From Calditrichota bacterium (lineage in GTDB: Bacteria > Calditrichota > Calditrichia > RBG-13-44-9 > J042), in contig JAADJD010000015.1 of NCBI GenBank assembly GCA_013150955.1, forward strand, positions 31,315 through 95,314: 64,000 bases of DNA, written 5' to 3'. Under the pieces are notes generated by a model. The model had not been told where the DNA came from. It worked only from the letters and a program-made list of their open reading frames with translations, and did no database searches. The position numbers and the translations under genes are program-made. This document shows, piece by piece, positions 17,677-26,756 of the stretch (its first letter is position 1; each line of letters opens with the position of its first letter).

Positions 17677-17799
17677 CGATATCCCCTGCACTGCGGTGGG
17701 CTGGATTTTATCGAGCATCCGGGATCTACCCTTACCTTTAATAGATTGGATTGCTTCACCACCACTCATACCAGCTGTTTACTGCCCACTGCCAACTGC
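17677..17799. repeat. Left copy of a 123-bp direct repeat
   Basis: This segment, starting CGATATCCCCT and ending GCCAACTGC, recurs at 19438-19560 with only a handful of differences. The pair frames the DUF4143 ATPase gene and MITE copy D. Confidence 0.85.
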
Positions 17800-17861
17800 T
17801 TACTGCTTACTGTCAACTGCTTACTGCTTACTGCCAACTGCTCACTGCACACTGTTTTTTA
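17781..17861. repeat. Degenerate heptamer tandem repeat
   Basis: About eleven units of a 7-bp motif of the form ACTGCYN (for example ACTGCTT, ACTGCCA, ACTGCTC) run head to tail. The right copy of the 123-bp repeat ends in a shorter run (19541-19581). In one frame this reads as repeated TAYCLLP-like peptides, which I regard as an artefact. The 17584-17947 gap otherwise holds only the left direct repeat. Confidence 0.75.
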
Positions 17862-17947
17862 AGAGTGCAATTGTGAATTCAGGAAGAAAAAAATCTTCCC
17901 AGAAAATATTCCTTGCAAATTTAAATCCTTTCTTTAAATTTGCAAGC

Positions 17948-19132
17948 ATGATTAGGCGCACGTTGGAAAATCGGGTTGTTGAATCTCTGCAACGATTTCC
18001 GATTGTGGGGATCATCGGGGCGCGACAGGTAGGGAAGACCACACTGGCTAAAAAGCTGCAGACCAGAGTGCCCAGAAGCATTTATCTGGATCTGGAACTC
18101 CCATCGGATTTGATCAAATTACAGGAACCTGAACTTTATCTGAGACAACACGCTGATAAATTGGTTATCCTGGATGAAATTCAAAGAATGCCTGAGCTTT
18201 TTTCTTTATTACGTTCATTGGTAGATCAGGATAGACGTCCAGGCCGTTTTTTGCTCCTGGGTTCTTCGTCTCCGAAAGTGATAAAGGACGCCGCTGAAAG
18301 CCTGGCCGGACGCATTGTTTATCACGAACTATCCCCTTTTCTACTGGAGGAGATTGCCAGTGGCGAACCTCAAAAAGACTTTCAAAAATTGTGGCTGCGG
18401 GGCGGTTTTCCGGAAAGTTTTTTATCCCCCGATGAAACTACCAGTTTTCAATGGCGAGAGGCATTTATCCGTTCCTTCTTGGAGCGGGATTTACCTCTAA
18501 TGGGAATCCGGATTCCGCCTTTGCGCATTCATCGTTTCTGGACTATGTTAGCCCACTATCACGGGCAACTTTTTAATGCATCTCAACTTTCGAATGCCCT
18601 GGATCTGTCATCCGTAACCGTAAAGAATTATCTGGAAATTTTGCATCAAGCGTTCATCGTTCGGGTGTTGTTGCCATTTCATGCTAATGTAAAAAAGCGG
18701 TTGGTAAAAACACCGAAAATGTATTTTCGGGATACGGGTTTACTCCATTCATTATTAAATATCCGATCTTTTGAAGAATTACAATCCCACCCAATTGTAG
18801 GACACTCGTTTGAGGGTTTTGTTTTGGAACAGGTGATTCACAGCATACCAGATTTTTTTGATGCTTTTTTTTACAGAACCGCGGCAGGAGCCGAGCTGGA
18901 TTTGCTCCTGATTATGGGGAATCGGTGTCGGGTCGGGATAGAAGTAAAATATTCGCTGGCGCCCAGGATGAGCAAAAGTTTTCGGAATGCATTTGAGGAC
19001 GTCCAGGTAAAATTGGGCCTTGTGGTTTACCCGGGGGAAGAAATATTCCCACTCGACAATGCGGTTTTTGCGTATCCAGTAACCCGATTGCCCCATCTCG
19101 TTGATTTTTTTCATGAACAAGGGGTGTTGTAA
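17948..19132 (+). CDS. AAA-type ATPase with DUF4143 C-terminal domain
   Basis: A 394-residue protein of the widespread AAA_14/DUF4143 family. The P-loop [10 protein letters not shown] (residues 24-33) is near the N-terminus, with the Walker B-like [12 protein letters not shown] and the sensor [12 protein letters not shown]. The C-terminal DUF4143 part ends in a nuclease-like fold with [25 protein letters not shown] (E-x-D...E-x-K type motif). Function is unproven; context in other genomes suggests mobile, toxin-like or defence roles. It sits between 123-bp direct repeats, and the ATG at 17948 has no clear ribosome site. Confidence 0.88.
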   Translation: MIRRTLENRVVESLQRFPIVGIIGARQVGKTTLAKKLQTRVPRSIYLDLELPSDLIKLQEPELYLRQHADKLVILDEIQRMPELFSLLRSLVDQDRRPGRFLLLGSSSPKVIKDAAESLAGRIVYHELSPFLLEEIASGEPQKDFQKLWLRGGFPESFLSPDETTSFQWREAFIRSFLERDLPLMGIRIPPLRIHRFWTMLAHYHGQLFNASQLSNALDLSSVTVKNYLEILHQAFIVRVLLPFHANVKKRLVKTPKMYFRDTGLLHSLLNIRSFEELQSHPIVGHSFEGFVLEQVIHSIPDFFDAFFYRTAAGAELDLLLIMGNRCRVGIEVKYSLAPRMSKSFRNAFEDVQVKLGLVVYPGEEIFPLDNAVFAYPVTRLPHLVDFFHEQGVL

Positions 19133-19221
19133 CCGGACGCTTCAGAGTCGATCAACCCGCAAAGTGGGGCCTGTTTTCATCATCGGGGTTTTATTCAGTG
19201 CCAGAAAGGCGCAGGCATAAA

Positions 19222-19386
19222 CCTAAATAATGCACTAAACCGCGAATCACGCAAATGAAACCGAAAAATATCTACAAAATCGCAAATAAACCCTGGAACA
19301 CATTTTCACACAGACACAATCCAGTGTATTTTATTAGCTTTATTTGTGTGAATTCGTGTAATTCGTAGGCTATTGCATAATCTGGG
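19222..19386. mobile_element. MITE-like element, copy D
   Basis: A 165-bp element with ends CCTAAATAATGCACTAAACC and GCATAATCTGGG, flanked by the exact 5-bp duplication ATAAA (19217-19221 and 19387-19391). Confidence 0.85.
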
Positions 19387-19437
19387 ATAAAAGATATACT
19401 TCCCCATCAACTGGATTTTTACCAAACTCCCCGACTT

Positions 19438-19560
19438 CGATATCCCCTACACCGCGGTGGGCTGGATTTTATCGAGCATCCGGGATCTATCCTTACCTTT
19501 AATAGATTGGATTGCTTCACCACCACTCATACCAGCTGTTTACTGCCCACTGCCAACTGC
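19438..19560. repeat. Right copy of the 123-bp direct repeat
   Basis: Nearly identical to 17677-17799, followed by a few ACTGC heptamers up to about 19581. Together they bound a 1.6-kb segment carrying the ATPase gene. Confidence 0.85.
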
Positions 19561-19698
19561 CAACTGCATACTGCCCACTGCAAAACCACCAGGTTGTTTA
19601 ATAAATAGTTTATGATTAATTTTTCAAGAAACATGTCTGCCAGATTTCCGTGATATGAAGAAATGCGCTCTGTAAATAAAAAGGCGTGGAGGGCTTTT

Positions 19699-20247
19699 AT
19701 GGACAATCGAGCCAAATCTTTTATCTGGGGTGTGCTATTCCTTTTAGCAGGCATTTTATTTTTATTGCGGAACCTTGACATCATTTACTTTGACATGGAG
19801 GATACCTGGCCGGTGTTTTTACTGATTCCCGGGATCCTGTTCTGGTATTTCTGGTACATCGATCGCTCGAATTATCGCTTGCTGATGCCGGGCACCATCC
19901 TGATCGTTTACGCCCTTTATTTCTTCTTTGAACAACAGATTATGTACCGCATGGTGGATCGGTTGTGGCCTGTCTTTATTCTGGGACCCGGCCTGGGTTT
20001 CTGGGCCATGTATTTTCTGGGTTCCCGTCAAACGCGTTATTTTCGTAGCGGCGCCATTCTGGTGGGTTTCAGCGTATTGTTTTTCATTTTGTCTCTGGAT
20101 GAGCGATTTTTCCTCCCGCTGTTATTGATTGGCATAGGGGTTTATTTAATGATGCGCGAAAAGTCAGGAAAGTCAACCGCGTCGGAAGGGCCGGTTACAC
20201 CAACCGGGAATCCACCGGCATCGACGCATCCGAAAGGAGACGAGTAA
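19699..20247 (+). CDS. Small polytopic membrane protein, LiaI/LiaF-like N-terminal region
   Basis: The 182 residues form about six to seven transmembrane helices with short loops and end in a Pro/Thr/Ser-rich cytoplasmic tail. The opening, FIWGVLFLLAGILFLLRNLDII, and the tryptophan-containing WPVFLLIPGILF and WPVFILGPGLGFW repeats resemble the LiaI-LiaF-like transmembrane region found in envelope-stress proteins. The ATG at 19699 follows a GGAGGG site by six bases; an upstream ATG at 19663 lacks one. No partner is adjacent. Function is unknown. Confidence 0.7.
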   Translation: MDNRAKSFIWGVLFLLAGILFLLRNLDIIYFDMEDTWPVFLLIPGILFWYFWYIDRSNYRLLMPGTILIVYALYFFFEQQIMYRMVDRLWPVFILGPGLGFWAMYFLGSRQTRYFRSGAILVGFSVLFFILSLDERFFLPLLLIGIGVYLMMREKSGKSTASEGPVTPTGNPPASTHPKGDE

Positions 20248-20369
20248 TTTGTCGGTGCCGATGGCAACGACGGGTTCCGGTGGAAATTGGCGATGGGGTT
20301 CATTCCACCGGGAACCTGCCTCTTGCCCTGAAACGCCGTCGGCAAAACTGGCATGGAAAAATGATTTAT

Positions 20370-20720
20370 CCCAAATAATGCGTTACACCACGAATCGCGC
20401 GAATGAATTCGAAAAAAATCAACCCAAATAAAGCGTTAAACCACGAATCACACGAATGAAACCAAAAAATATCTACAAAATCGCGAATAAACCCTTGAAC
20501 ACATTTTCATCCAGACACAATTCAATGTATTTTATTGGTTTTATTTGTGTTAATTCGTGTCATTCGTAGGCTATTGCTTAATCTGGGCGTAGGCTATTGC
20601 TTAATCTGGGATCAACAAAATAGTGAATATATCCAGGAAAACATTTTCATTCAGATATCATCCAGTGTATTTTTATTGGTGATTATTCGTGTCATTCGTA
20701 GGCGAATGCATAATCTGGTA
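20370..20720. mobile_element. Nested MITE-like elements, copy E
   Basis: An intact 165-bp copy (20423-20587) plus a 23-bp duplication of its own right end (20588-20610) is flanked by the exact duplication ATCAA (20418-20422 and 20611-20615). It interrupts an older copy whose halves are 20370-20422 and 20611-20720. This is direct evidence of one element transposing into another. Confidence 0.87.
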
Positions 20721-20758
20721 TTAATGAAAAACAGGGAAAAGGCCAACAGAGGAACCAT

Positions 20759-21394
20759 ATGCGGATGATCTATTTACATGGTTTTGCTTCCGGTCCCGGC
20801 TCCACGAAAGGCCAGTATTTCCTGGAGCGGTTGGCAGCCGCTGGCATTCAGCTGGAGATCCCCGATCTCACCGGCGGCGATTTTGAGCACACCACCATCA
20901 CCCGCCAGCTGGATGCTGTCCAGCAGCTGCTGCAGTCGTGTGAAGAAGACGTCTGTTTAATCGGTTCCAGTCTGGGAGGCTGGTTAGCCACCCTGATTGC
21001 CGAAGAATTCTCCTGTGTGACGCGCATGGTTTTAATAGCCCCGGCATTTCGTTTCGTCAGCCGACAGTCCCGCATTTTTGGAGAGGCCGCATTGGCAGAA
21101 TGGAAGCGTCGCGGGTATTTGCCCGTGTATCACTATGGGACCCGCTCCACCCGACAATTACATTACCATTTTCTGGAAGATGCCCGGAAATATGAATCGA
21201 TCGTTCCTCGCCGCAACATCCCCACCCTGGTTTTTCACGGCATTTATGATGAATCGGTACCCTATTCGCTTAGCGTTGATTATCTGAAAACCAATCCACA
21301 GGCCCGGATCGTGCTGCTGGCATCCGACCACGGGATGACCGATCAGCTGGAGGTGATGTGGGAGATGATGGTCGCTTTTCTGAACCTTCGATAA
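20759..21394 (+). CDS. YqiA/YcfP-like alpha/beta-fold esterase
   Basis: This 211-residue hydrolase opens with IYLHGFASGPGSTKGQ, typical of the UPF0227/YqiA esterase group. The nucleophile elbow is GSSLGGW (near residue 76), the acid is in HGIYDESVP and the histidine in SDHGM, giving a complete Ser-Asp-His triad in order. It should be cytosolic and act on small acyl esters. The ATG at 20759 follows a GAGG site. It stands alone between MITE copies E and F, so any promoter must lie within or between repeats. Confidence 0.88.
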   Translation: MRMIYLHGFASGPGSTKGQYFLERLAAAGIQLEIPDLTGGDFEHTTITRQLDAVQQLLQSCEEDVCLIGSSLGGWLATLIAEEFSCVTRMVLIAPAFRFVSRQSRIFGEAALAEWKRRGYLPVYHYGTRSTRQLHYHFLEDARKYESIVPRRNIPTLVFHGIYDESVPYSLSVDYLKTNPQARIVLLASDHGMTDQLEVMWEMMVAFLNLR

Positions 21395-21395
21395 T

Positions 21396-21465
21396 CCCAG
21401 AAAATGCATTTAACCGCGAATCCCGCGAATGAACCCCGAAACGAATTTTCATCCATTATAATCCC
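21396..21465. mobile_element. Partial MITE-like element, copy F
   Basis: Only the left half of the element remains: CCCAGAAAATGCATTTAACC, the CGCGAATCCCGCGAATGAA block and the central TTTTCATCCA block, joined to unique sequence. Confidence 0.7.
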
Positions 21466-21498
21466 TGTGAGCGTCCAGGCCTTTGTTTCAAACCCACT

Positions 21499-23475
21499 TC
21501 ATCGCGCATTGCGAATGGCATCCACCGAAGACGGATCTTCCAGGCTGCTTAAATCGCCGGGATCCTTCCCCAGGTACGCCGCCCGAATTACCCGATGCAT
21601 GACCTTGGCATTCCGGGTTTTGGGCAATGCGGCGGCAAATTTAATCTCCTTTGGTTTTAACGGCTTTCCCAGCTCTTTGACGATGCGTTCCATCAGTTCC
21701 GTTCGCAGCGTTTCCGAAGGGGATTGTCCCGGTTTAAGGACGCAAAAGACCACCACTTCTTCACCCTTCACCTCGTGGGGGACGCCGATGGCAGCCGATT
21801 CTGCCACCGCTGGATGCGCGTTGACGATGGATTCAATTTCTGCCGGACCCAACCGTTTGCCGGCAACCTTGATCGTATCATCGCTGCGGCCCAGAATGTA
21901 CCACAGGCCATCTTCATCAATGGCTGCAAAGTCCCCATGGACCCAGACATTCTCAAACCGGCTCCAGTAAGTATCCAGATAGCGTTGCCGGTCCTTCCAG
22001 AATCCACGGGTCATGCCAATCCAGGGTTGCCGAATTACCAGTTCTCCAACGGCTTCGCGGATTGGCCGACCGGTTTCATCCAACACATCAGCATCCATAC
22101 CCACTACCGGACCAGAAAATGCACAGGGTTTTAGCGGCTTGAAAAAGTTGCCGCACAAAATGCCACCACTGATTTCGGTGCCACCGGAATAGTTAATGAT
22201 GGGCTTTTCCCGATTCAGCACGTGCTCGAATGTCCACATCCAGGACTCTGGATCCCAGGGGCTCCCGGTGGAACCGATCATGCGCAGGCAGGACAAATTG
22301 TGTTTGCGGATGGGTTCCGTGCCGTGAGGCTTCAGGGCGCGGATCAGGGTTGGGGTAATGCCCAGGTGAGTGACCCGGTGCCGTTCCACCAGATCCCACA
22401 GTCGATCCACCCCGGGATAATCCGGTGCGCCATCGAAAAACAGCATGGAAGCACCGATGAGCAGACTCCCAAACACTTCCCAGGGCCCCATCATCCAGCC
22501 CATGTCGGTAAACCAGAACATGGTTTCGCCCGGCTTCAGGTCCATGGGATGATACATGTCCTGCGCCGATTTAATTGGAAATCCACAATGGGTGTGAACC
22601 GCTCCTTTGGGTTTACCGGTAGTCCCGCTGGTGTAGATGATCATTAAAATGTCTTCAGCGTCCGTGATTTCGGTTTCTGCTTCCGGCGATTGATCGGCAA
22701 TAAAATCATCCCACCAGATATCGCGCTCCGGTTGCCAGGGAACGTCTGGAAGGCCCACCCGATTGACCACAATCACCTTTTGTACGGAGGGGACCTGTGC
22801 TAAGGCGTCATCGGCGTTGGGCTTCATGGGAACTTTCTTCCCCCGGCGGAACATTCCATCTGCCGTGAAAAGTGCCTTTGTGTTCCCATCGGCCAGTCGC
22901 GTGGCAATGGCAGTTGGACCGTAGCCACTGAATAACGGCAGGATGATGCCGCCCACTTTGATGATGGCCAGAAACGCGATGGCCAGCTCAGGAATCATGG
23001 GCATGTAAAGGCCCACGGCATCGCCCTTACCAATGCCGGCTGCCCGAAGCGCATTGGCCACCCGATTGACTGCCGCGTGCAGCTCTCCGTACGTCAAGTT
23101 GCGAATGATCCCTTCTTCCCCTTCCCATTTCAGCGCAATGCGGTCGCGCACAGCGGTCTGCTGCCACTTGTCCAGGCAGTTGTGAATGATGTTCATTTTC
23201 CCGCCAACACACCAGCGCGGGAATGGAATCCCCTGGCTCAAATCCACAATCTTTTCATACGGCTGGTAAAATTGAATATCCAGGTCTTTCAGCACCGCAT
23301 CCCAGAACCAGGCTATGTCCTGAATCGAACGCCGGTACAACGTGTCGTAGTCCGGGATCTGGTGCCGTTCCATGAACCGCTGCAAATTGCTTTCTTTTAT
23401 CCACTGGGGATTGGGTTGCCAGACAATGGATTGCCCGAAAGGAAAATTTTCCGAATTGGATTGGGAAGAACGCAT
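21499..23475 (-). CDS. Acetyl-CoA-synthetase-like AMP-forming acyl-CoA ligase
   Basis: A 658-residue member of the adenylate-forming enzymes, similar in length and layout to acetyl-CoA synthetase. It shows the N-terminal ACAS segment, the P-loop IIYTSGTTGKPKGAVHTHCG, the adenine-binding YSGGTEISGG, the hinge region GDFAAIDEDGLWYILGRSDD and the C-terminal catalytic lysine in NAKVMHRVIR. It activates a short carboxylate with ATP and CoA. Acetate is likely, but acetoacetate or propionate cannot be excluded. It is monocistronic, in a region rich in repeats. Confidence 0.87.
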   Translation of the reverse strand: MRSSQSNSENFPFGQSIVWQPNPQWIKESNLQRFMERHQIPDYDTLYRRSIQDIAWFWDAVLKDLDIQFYQPYEKIVDLSQGIPFPRWCVGGKMNIIHNCLDKWQQTAVRDRIALKWEGEEGIIRNLTYGELHAAVNRVANALRAAGIGKGDAVGLYMPMIPELAIAFLAIIKVGGIILPLFSGYGPTAIATRLADGNTKALFTADGMFRRGKKVPMKPNADDALAQVPSVQKVIVVNRVGLPDVPWQPERDIWWDDFIADQSPEAETEITDAEDILMIIYTSGTTGKPKGAVHTHCGFPIKSAQDMYHPMDLKPGETMFWFTDMGWMMGPWEVFGSLLIGASMLFFDGAPDYPGVDRLWDLVERHRVTHLGITPTLIRALKPHGTEPIRKHNLSCLRMIGSTGSPWDPESWMWTFEHVLNREKPIINYSGGTEISGGILCGNFFKPLKPCAFSGPVVGMDADVLDETGRPIREAVGELVIRQPWIGMTRGFWKDRQRYLDTYWSRFENVWVHGDFAAIDEDGLWYILGRSDDTIKVAGKRLGPAEIESIVNAHPAVAESAAIGVPHEVKGEEVVVFCVLKPGQSPSETLRTELMERIVKELGKPLKPKEIKFAAALPKTRNAKVMHRVIRAAYLGKDPGDLSSLEDPSSVDAIRNAR

Positions 23476-23644
23476 GATTGTACCCCGCTTTTGATTCGGT
23501 TGTTACCTTCCTGTTGTTTTTTCATCAAATAAATTTTAAATAAAAGCAGTGGAAATTTCCACTTTAATCTGGATTTCTGTATCAGGGGTGCAGTGGCGGG
23601 GGGACAGAAATGTTTTATTTTTGCCCGGAACGGATCCCGTTAAA

Positions 23645-23947
23645 CCCGGATTTCGCAATCGCTGTGTATTACACGAGTTCACACGAGAAATAATGGGATG
23701 AAAATGGGGTCCGGTGTTTACTCACTTTTTTGTTGATATTTTTGGAATAAGTGCTTGTGATTTACGGTTTTTCATGCTTAAATCCAAATAATGCATTAAA
23801 CCGCGAATCACACGAATGAAATCACAAAATATCTATAAAATCGCGGATAAACCATAAAACACATTTTCATTCAGATATCACCCAATGGATTTTATTATTT
23901 TTATTCGTCTTAATTCGTGTAATTCGTAGGCGATTGCATAATATGGG
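23645..23947. mobile_element. MITE-like element, copy G, inside a degenerate older copy
   Basis: The intact element is 23783-23947, bracketed by TTAAA on both sides (23778-23782 and 23948-23952). The upstream 23645-23777 resembles an old copy in the opposite orientation, with recognisable ACACGAGTTCACACGAG and GATATTTTTGGAA blocks. The remaining gap 23476-23644 shows nothing clear. Confidence 0.8.
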
Positions 23948-23993
23948 TTAAAATTGAAAACCATAAATTGAAAACCATAAGGAGGGATGATAC

Positions 23994-24347
23994 ATGGAAA
24001 AGGTGATCATCTGGCATAACCCGAGATGTCGGAAGAGTCGCGAGGGATTGAATTATTTGAAGGAAAAGGGCATTGAGCCCGTGATTTTCGATTACCTGAA
24101 GGAAGGGATTCCGGCAGATGAACTGGCCGATCTGATCAAAAAGTCCGGTCTACCGGTGGAAGCGTTCATCCGGAGCAATGAAAAGGAGTACCGTGAATTG
24201 GGTTTAAAGGGAAAATCGCTAACGGCCGAAGAATTTGCGCGCATCGCAGCCAATCATCCCAGATTGCTTCAGCGCCCCATTGTTGTTTACGGGGATCGGG
24301 TGGTGCTGGCCAGACCCGCCAGTGAAATCGATAAGCTGTTCACCTGA
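23994..24347 (+). CDS. ArsC/Spx-family thioredoxin-fold protein
   Basis: The 117 residues match the ArsC family of glutaredoxin-linked arsenate reductases and Spx-like regulators. The motif HNPRCRKSREGLNYL places one Cys near residue 12 with the CRKS phosphate-loop pattern of ArsC, and LLQRPIVVYGDRVVLARP carries the conserved cis-proline RPIV segment. A single active cysteine fits the ArsC/YffB branch rather than CxxC Spx. No ars operon partner is nearby, so arsenate reduction is only one possibility. A strong AAGGAGGG site precedes the ATG. Confidence 0.85.
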   Translation: MEKVIIWHNPRCRKSREGLNYLKEKGIEPVIFDYLKEGIPADELADLIKKSGLPVEAFIRSNEKEYRELGLKGKSLTAEEFARIAANHPRLLQRPIVVYGDRVVLARPASEIDKLFT

Positions 24348-24506
24348 TCCCAATCATGGGGTATCATTTAATCGGTGAGAAATTCGTGCGGTCAATCTGA
24401 CAAAAGCTTTTGAACATCAAGAAAACGGGTACGTTCAGCCAGCATGGTTTTTCAGAACTTTTGCAAAATGAACGCTCCTGTTTGCGCATCTATTGACCCT
24501 GCTTAA

Positions 24507-24544
24507 AAATAGCGATGGGTCTGCCCATCAGAGCAGACCCATCG
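24507..24544 (-). terminator. Rho-independent terminator
   Basis: CGATGGGTCTGC (24513-24524) pairs perfectly with GCAGACCCATCG (24533-24544) around an 8-base loop. On the minus strand the stem is followed by a T-run (plus-strand AAAAA at 24506-24510), so it ends the sorting-tag gene that stops at 24572. Confidence 0.85.
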
Positions 24545-24571
24545 TTTACAATCGGCAATTTCTGAATGGAT

Positions 24572-26101
24572 TTACTTGATCAGGATCATTTTCCGGGTGG
24601 CAACATACTTACCCGCACGCAGCTGGTAAAAATATACGCCACTGGGGAGATCGGTTGCGTTGAACGTCACCCGGTGCGTTCCGGCCCGTAAGCGCCCATC
24701 GATCAGAGTAACCACTTCCCGGCCGGTGACGTCGTACACCTTCAGGGTTACCCGTTCGCTTCGGGGAATGCTAAACCGGATGGTCGTTGCCGGATTAAAG
24801 GGGTTGGGGTAATTCTGATCCAGGCGATACTGTTGAACCAGGCTGCTGGTGGGCTGGTCATCAATGCTTGTAACCTGGGTGGATAACACGGTTCCATCGG
24901 AGGCATCCACCAGCGCGGAGAAAGTGGCATCCGTACTGTCTGCCTCCGAAAAGCCTTTGTACTCCAGGTACCATAAAATCTTGGTTGGGTCATCTGGATA
25001 AGCCCAGTAGAAATTCCCCAGTTGCATCCCCAGTTCGTACACGTCGTACTGTTGCCGAAACAGGGCCCCACCGGCCTGTTCCACAATCTGAAATACGCTG
25101 TCGCTATCAATAAATTGGGTTGGGATCTCCAGGGCATCCGATGGGATAAAACTGGTGTCGCTGGTATCAATTTGCACACCGAAAGTGCCCACAGTGACCT
25201 CGGTATAATATCCTAAAGTTGGGGAGTAAAAGATGAAATACCAGTAAAACGAACGGCCATTCATCACCGAATCGACCCAGCTGCCGATGAAGAGCAGTTT
25301 TTGATCCTGGGCAATCTGCCGGGCCAGTGCGCGGGCACTATCCATCAGCTGGCGTGCCGTGTAGGGGGAGAATGATACCAGGGTAATGTCGATGCCAGTC
25401 AGGTTGCCATCCTGAACCACCACGCTGTCTTCCATGCCATCGCCATCGGCGTCGTAAAAACCGATGTAGTCGCCACTTTCGGGCTCAATGAACCCGTCAC
25501 GATTGGCATCGTAGACCGCGGTAACCCAGTAGGTTCCATTCCGGACATAATTCACCGTATAATTGCCCGTTGCATTGAGAACCACGCTGGAGCTTAAGAT
25601 GGTTGGTGCTCCGCTATCGGTAGTGTCCTCTTCAAAAACTGAGGTTGGGGTAATGATGACAATCGTGTTCGTTGCATCCCCATCGGGATGGATGATTGTT
25701 CCACTGATGGTATAATCCCCGTGAGTGGCGGCCGTGGTGTAATTCAGGGCAAATGGGTGGGCTAAGGTGTCACCATTCGCACTGATGGCCCAGGAAAGGA
25801 TGAACACCACGTCGGTGTTGGGTGTTTGGGTGACGTCCAGATACAGGGTTTTAAAATCGGCGCTGTAGTACACACTATCGATCTGGATGGAGTCTTTTGG
25901 AGAAATGGCAGCAAATCGCACCGGCAGCATGGGAGGCGGAAACGTGGCATCCAGAGCATCGGAAAAGGTGAAACTGATCGTGGTGCTGGTGGGTACATTC
26001 ACAGCGCCATCGGCCGGGGAGGAGGAGACCACCTGAAATTGTGCCTGAACAGTGGTGGCTAAAAGTAGAAACACAGAAATGGTAGCAAAAACACGTTTCA
26101 T
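24572..26101 (-). CDS. Secreted protein with Ig-like domain and type IX-type C-terminal sorting tag
   Basis: A 509-residue exported protein with a signal peptide (residues 1-20, ending VQAQ). A Big_5/Ig-like domain follows (about 22-120, SSSPADGAVNVPTSTTISFTFS), then a carboxypeptidase-regulatory-like beta segment with YDANRDGFIEPESGDYIGFYD, a mixed middle domain, and the linker LDQNYPNPFNPATTIRFSIP. The last 75 residues are the type A sorting domain with KVYDVTGREVVTL, SGVYFYQLRAG and TRKMILIK. The tag directs outer-membrane passage and surface attachment by the type IX system. The cargo's function is unknown. Confidence 0.85.
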   Translation of the reverse strand: MKRVFATISVFLLLATTVQAQFQVVSSSPADGAVNVPTSTTISFTFSDALDATFPPPMLPVRFAAISPKDSIQIDSVYYSADFKTLYLDVTQTPNTDVVFILSWAISANGDTLAHPFALNYTTAATHGDYTISGTIIHPDGDATNTIVIITPTSVFEEDTTDSGAPTILSSSVVLNATGNYTVNYVRNGTYWVTAVYDANRDGFIEPESGDYIGFYDADGDGMEDSVVVQDGNLTGIDITLVSFSPYTARQLMDSARALARQIAQDQKLLFIGSWVDSVMNGRSFYWYFIFYSPTLGYYTEVTVGTFGVQIDTSDTSFIPSDALEIPTQFIDSDSVFQIVEQAGGALFRQQYDVYELGMQLGNFYWAYPDDPTKILWYLEYKGFSEADSTDATFSALVDASDGTVLSTQVTSIDDQPTSSLVQQYRLDQNYPNPFNPATTIRFSIPRSERVTLKVYDVTGREVVTLIDGRLRAGTHRVTFNATDLPSGVYFYQLRAGKYVATRKMILIK

Positions 26102-26310
26102 GGGACAACCCCTTCTTTTTTTGATCGGTTTTTGTTTAATTTATACTAATCTTCGGATGGTTCTGTTTTAAAATTAGGGAACAAATCAGATGGTACCCGA
26201 TTTTAAATGTTCTCAAAATCCAATTGCTGGATTTCCAGAACGTTCAATCCTTTCTCGACATCACTGCAGGAAAACCTTATCTGGGTACCAAAACACAGGA
26301 GGAAGCAACC

Positions 26311-26745
26311 ATGCCGTTTATCATAGAAGGGATCGTTGCGGGATTGGTGGGGACGTTCGTGATGACCCTGTGCCTGCTTTTGATTCACAAGTCGGGTTGG
26401 GCCAATGCCGATATGGTTCGTGCCATCGGCAGTGCCATTACGCGGTCGTATCAGAATGCGTTTCCGGTGGGATTGGTGGTCCATTTTCTGGTAGGGATCC
26501 CGATCGCTCTGGCCTACCTGACCCTGTTGAATATTTTTCAGGTGCAGGGATACTGGTCCACCATCATGGCGGCGGGGTTTCTGGGATTTGGCCATGGTCT
26601 GGTATTCAGCTTTTTGCTGCTGGCACTGGCAGAAATGCATCCCATGGAACGGTTCCAGCAGGTGGATTTACAGGTGGCATTTGCCCATCTGCTGGCGCAT
26701 GTGATTTATGGATTGGGGGTAGGAGTGGTGGCGGTGAATGTGTGA
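26311..26745 (+). CDS. Four-helix membrane protein of unknown function
   Basis: The 144-residue product is almost entirely hydrophobic, with four predicted helices, small residues such as GIVAGLVGTFVMT in the first, and a short charged loop (EMHPMERFQQVD) before the last. I do not recognise a named family. The ATG at 26311 sits eight bases behind AGGAGG, much better than the upstream in-frame ATG at 26224. It converges on the SDR gene, 11 bp away. Confidence 0.65.
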   Translation: MPFIIEGIVAGLVGTFVMTLCLLLIHKSGWANADMVRAIGSAITRSYQNAFPVGLVVHFLVGIPIALAYLTLLNIFQVQGYWSTIMAAGFLGFGHGLVFSFLLLALAEMHPMERFQQVDLQVAFAHLLAHVIYGLGVGVVAVNV

Positions 26746-26756
26746 CCGTTCTGGCC

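Noticed and set aside
17781-17861. ACTGC heptamer run as coding sequence extending the ATPase N-terminus
   Set aside because: The peptide TAYCLLP-like repeats are low complexity and the same run recurs outside any gene at 19541; homology to the ATPase family starts at 17948.
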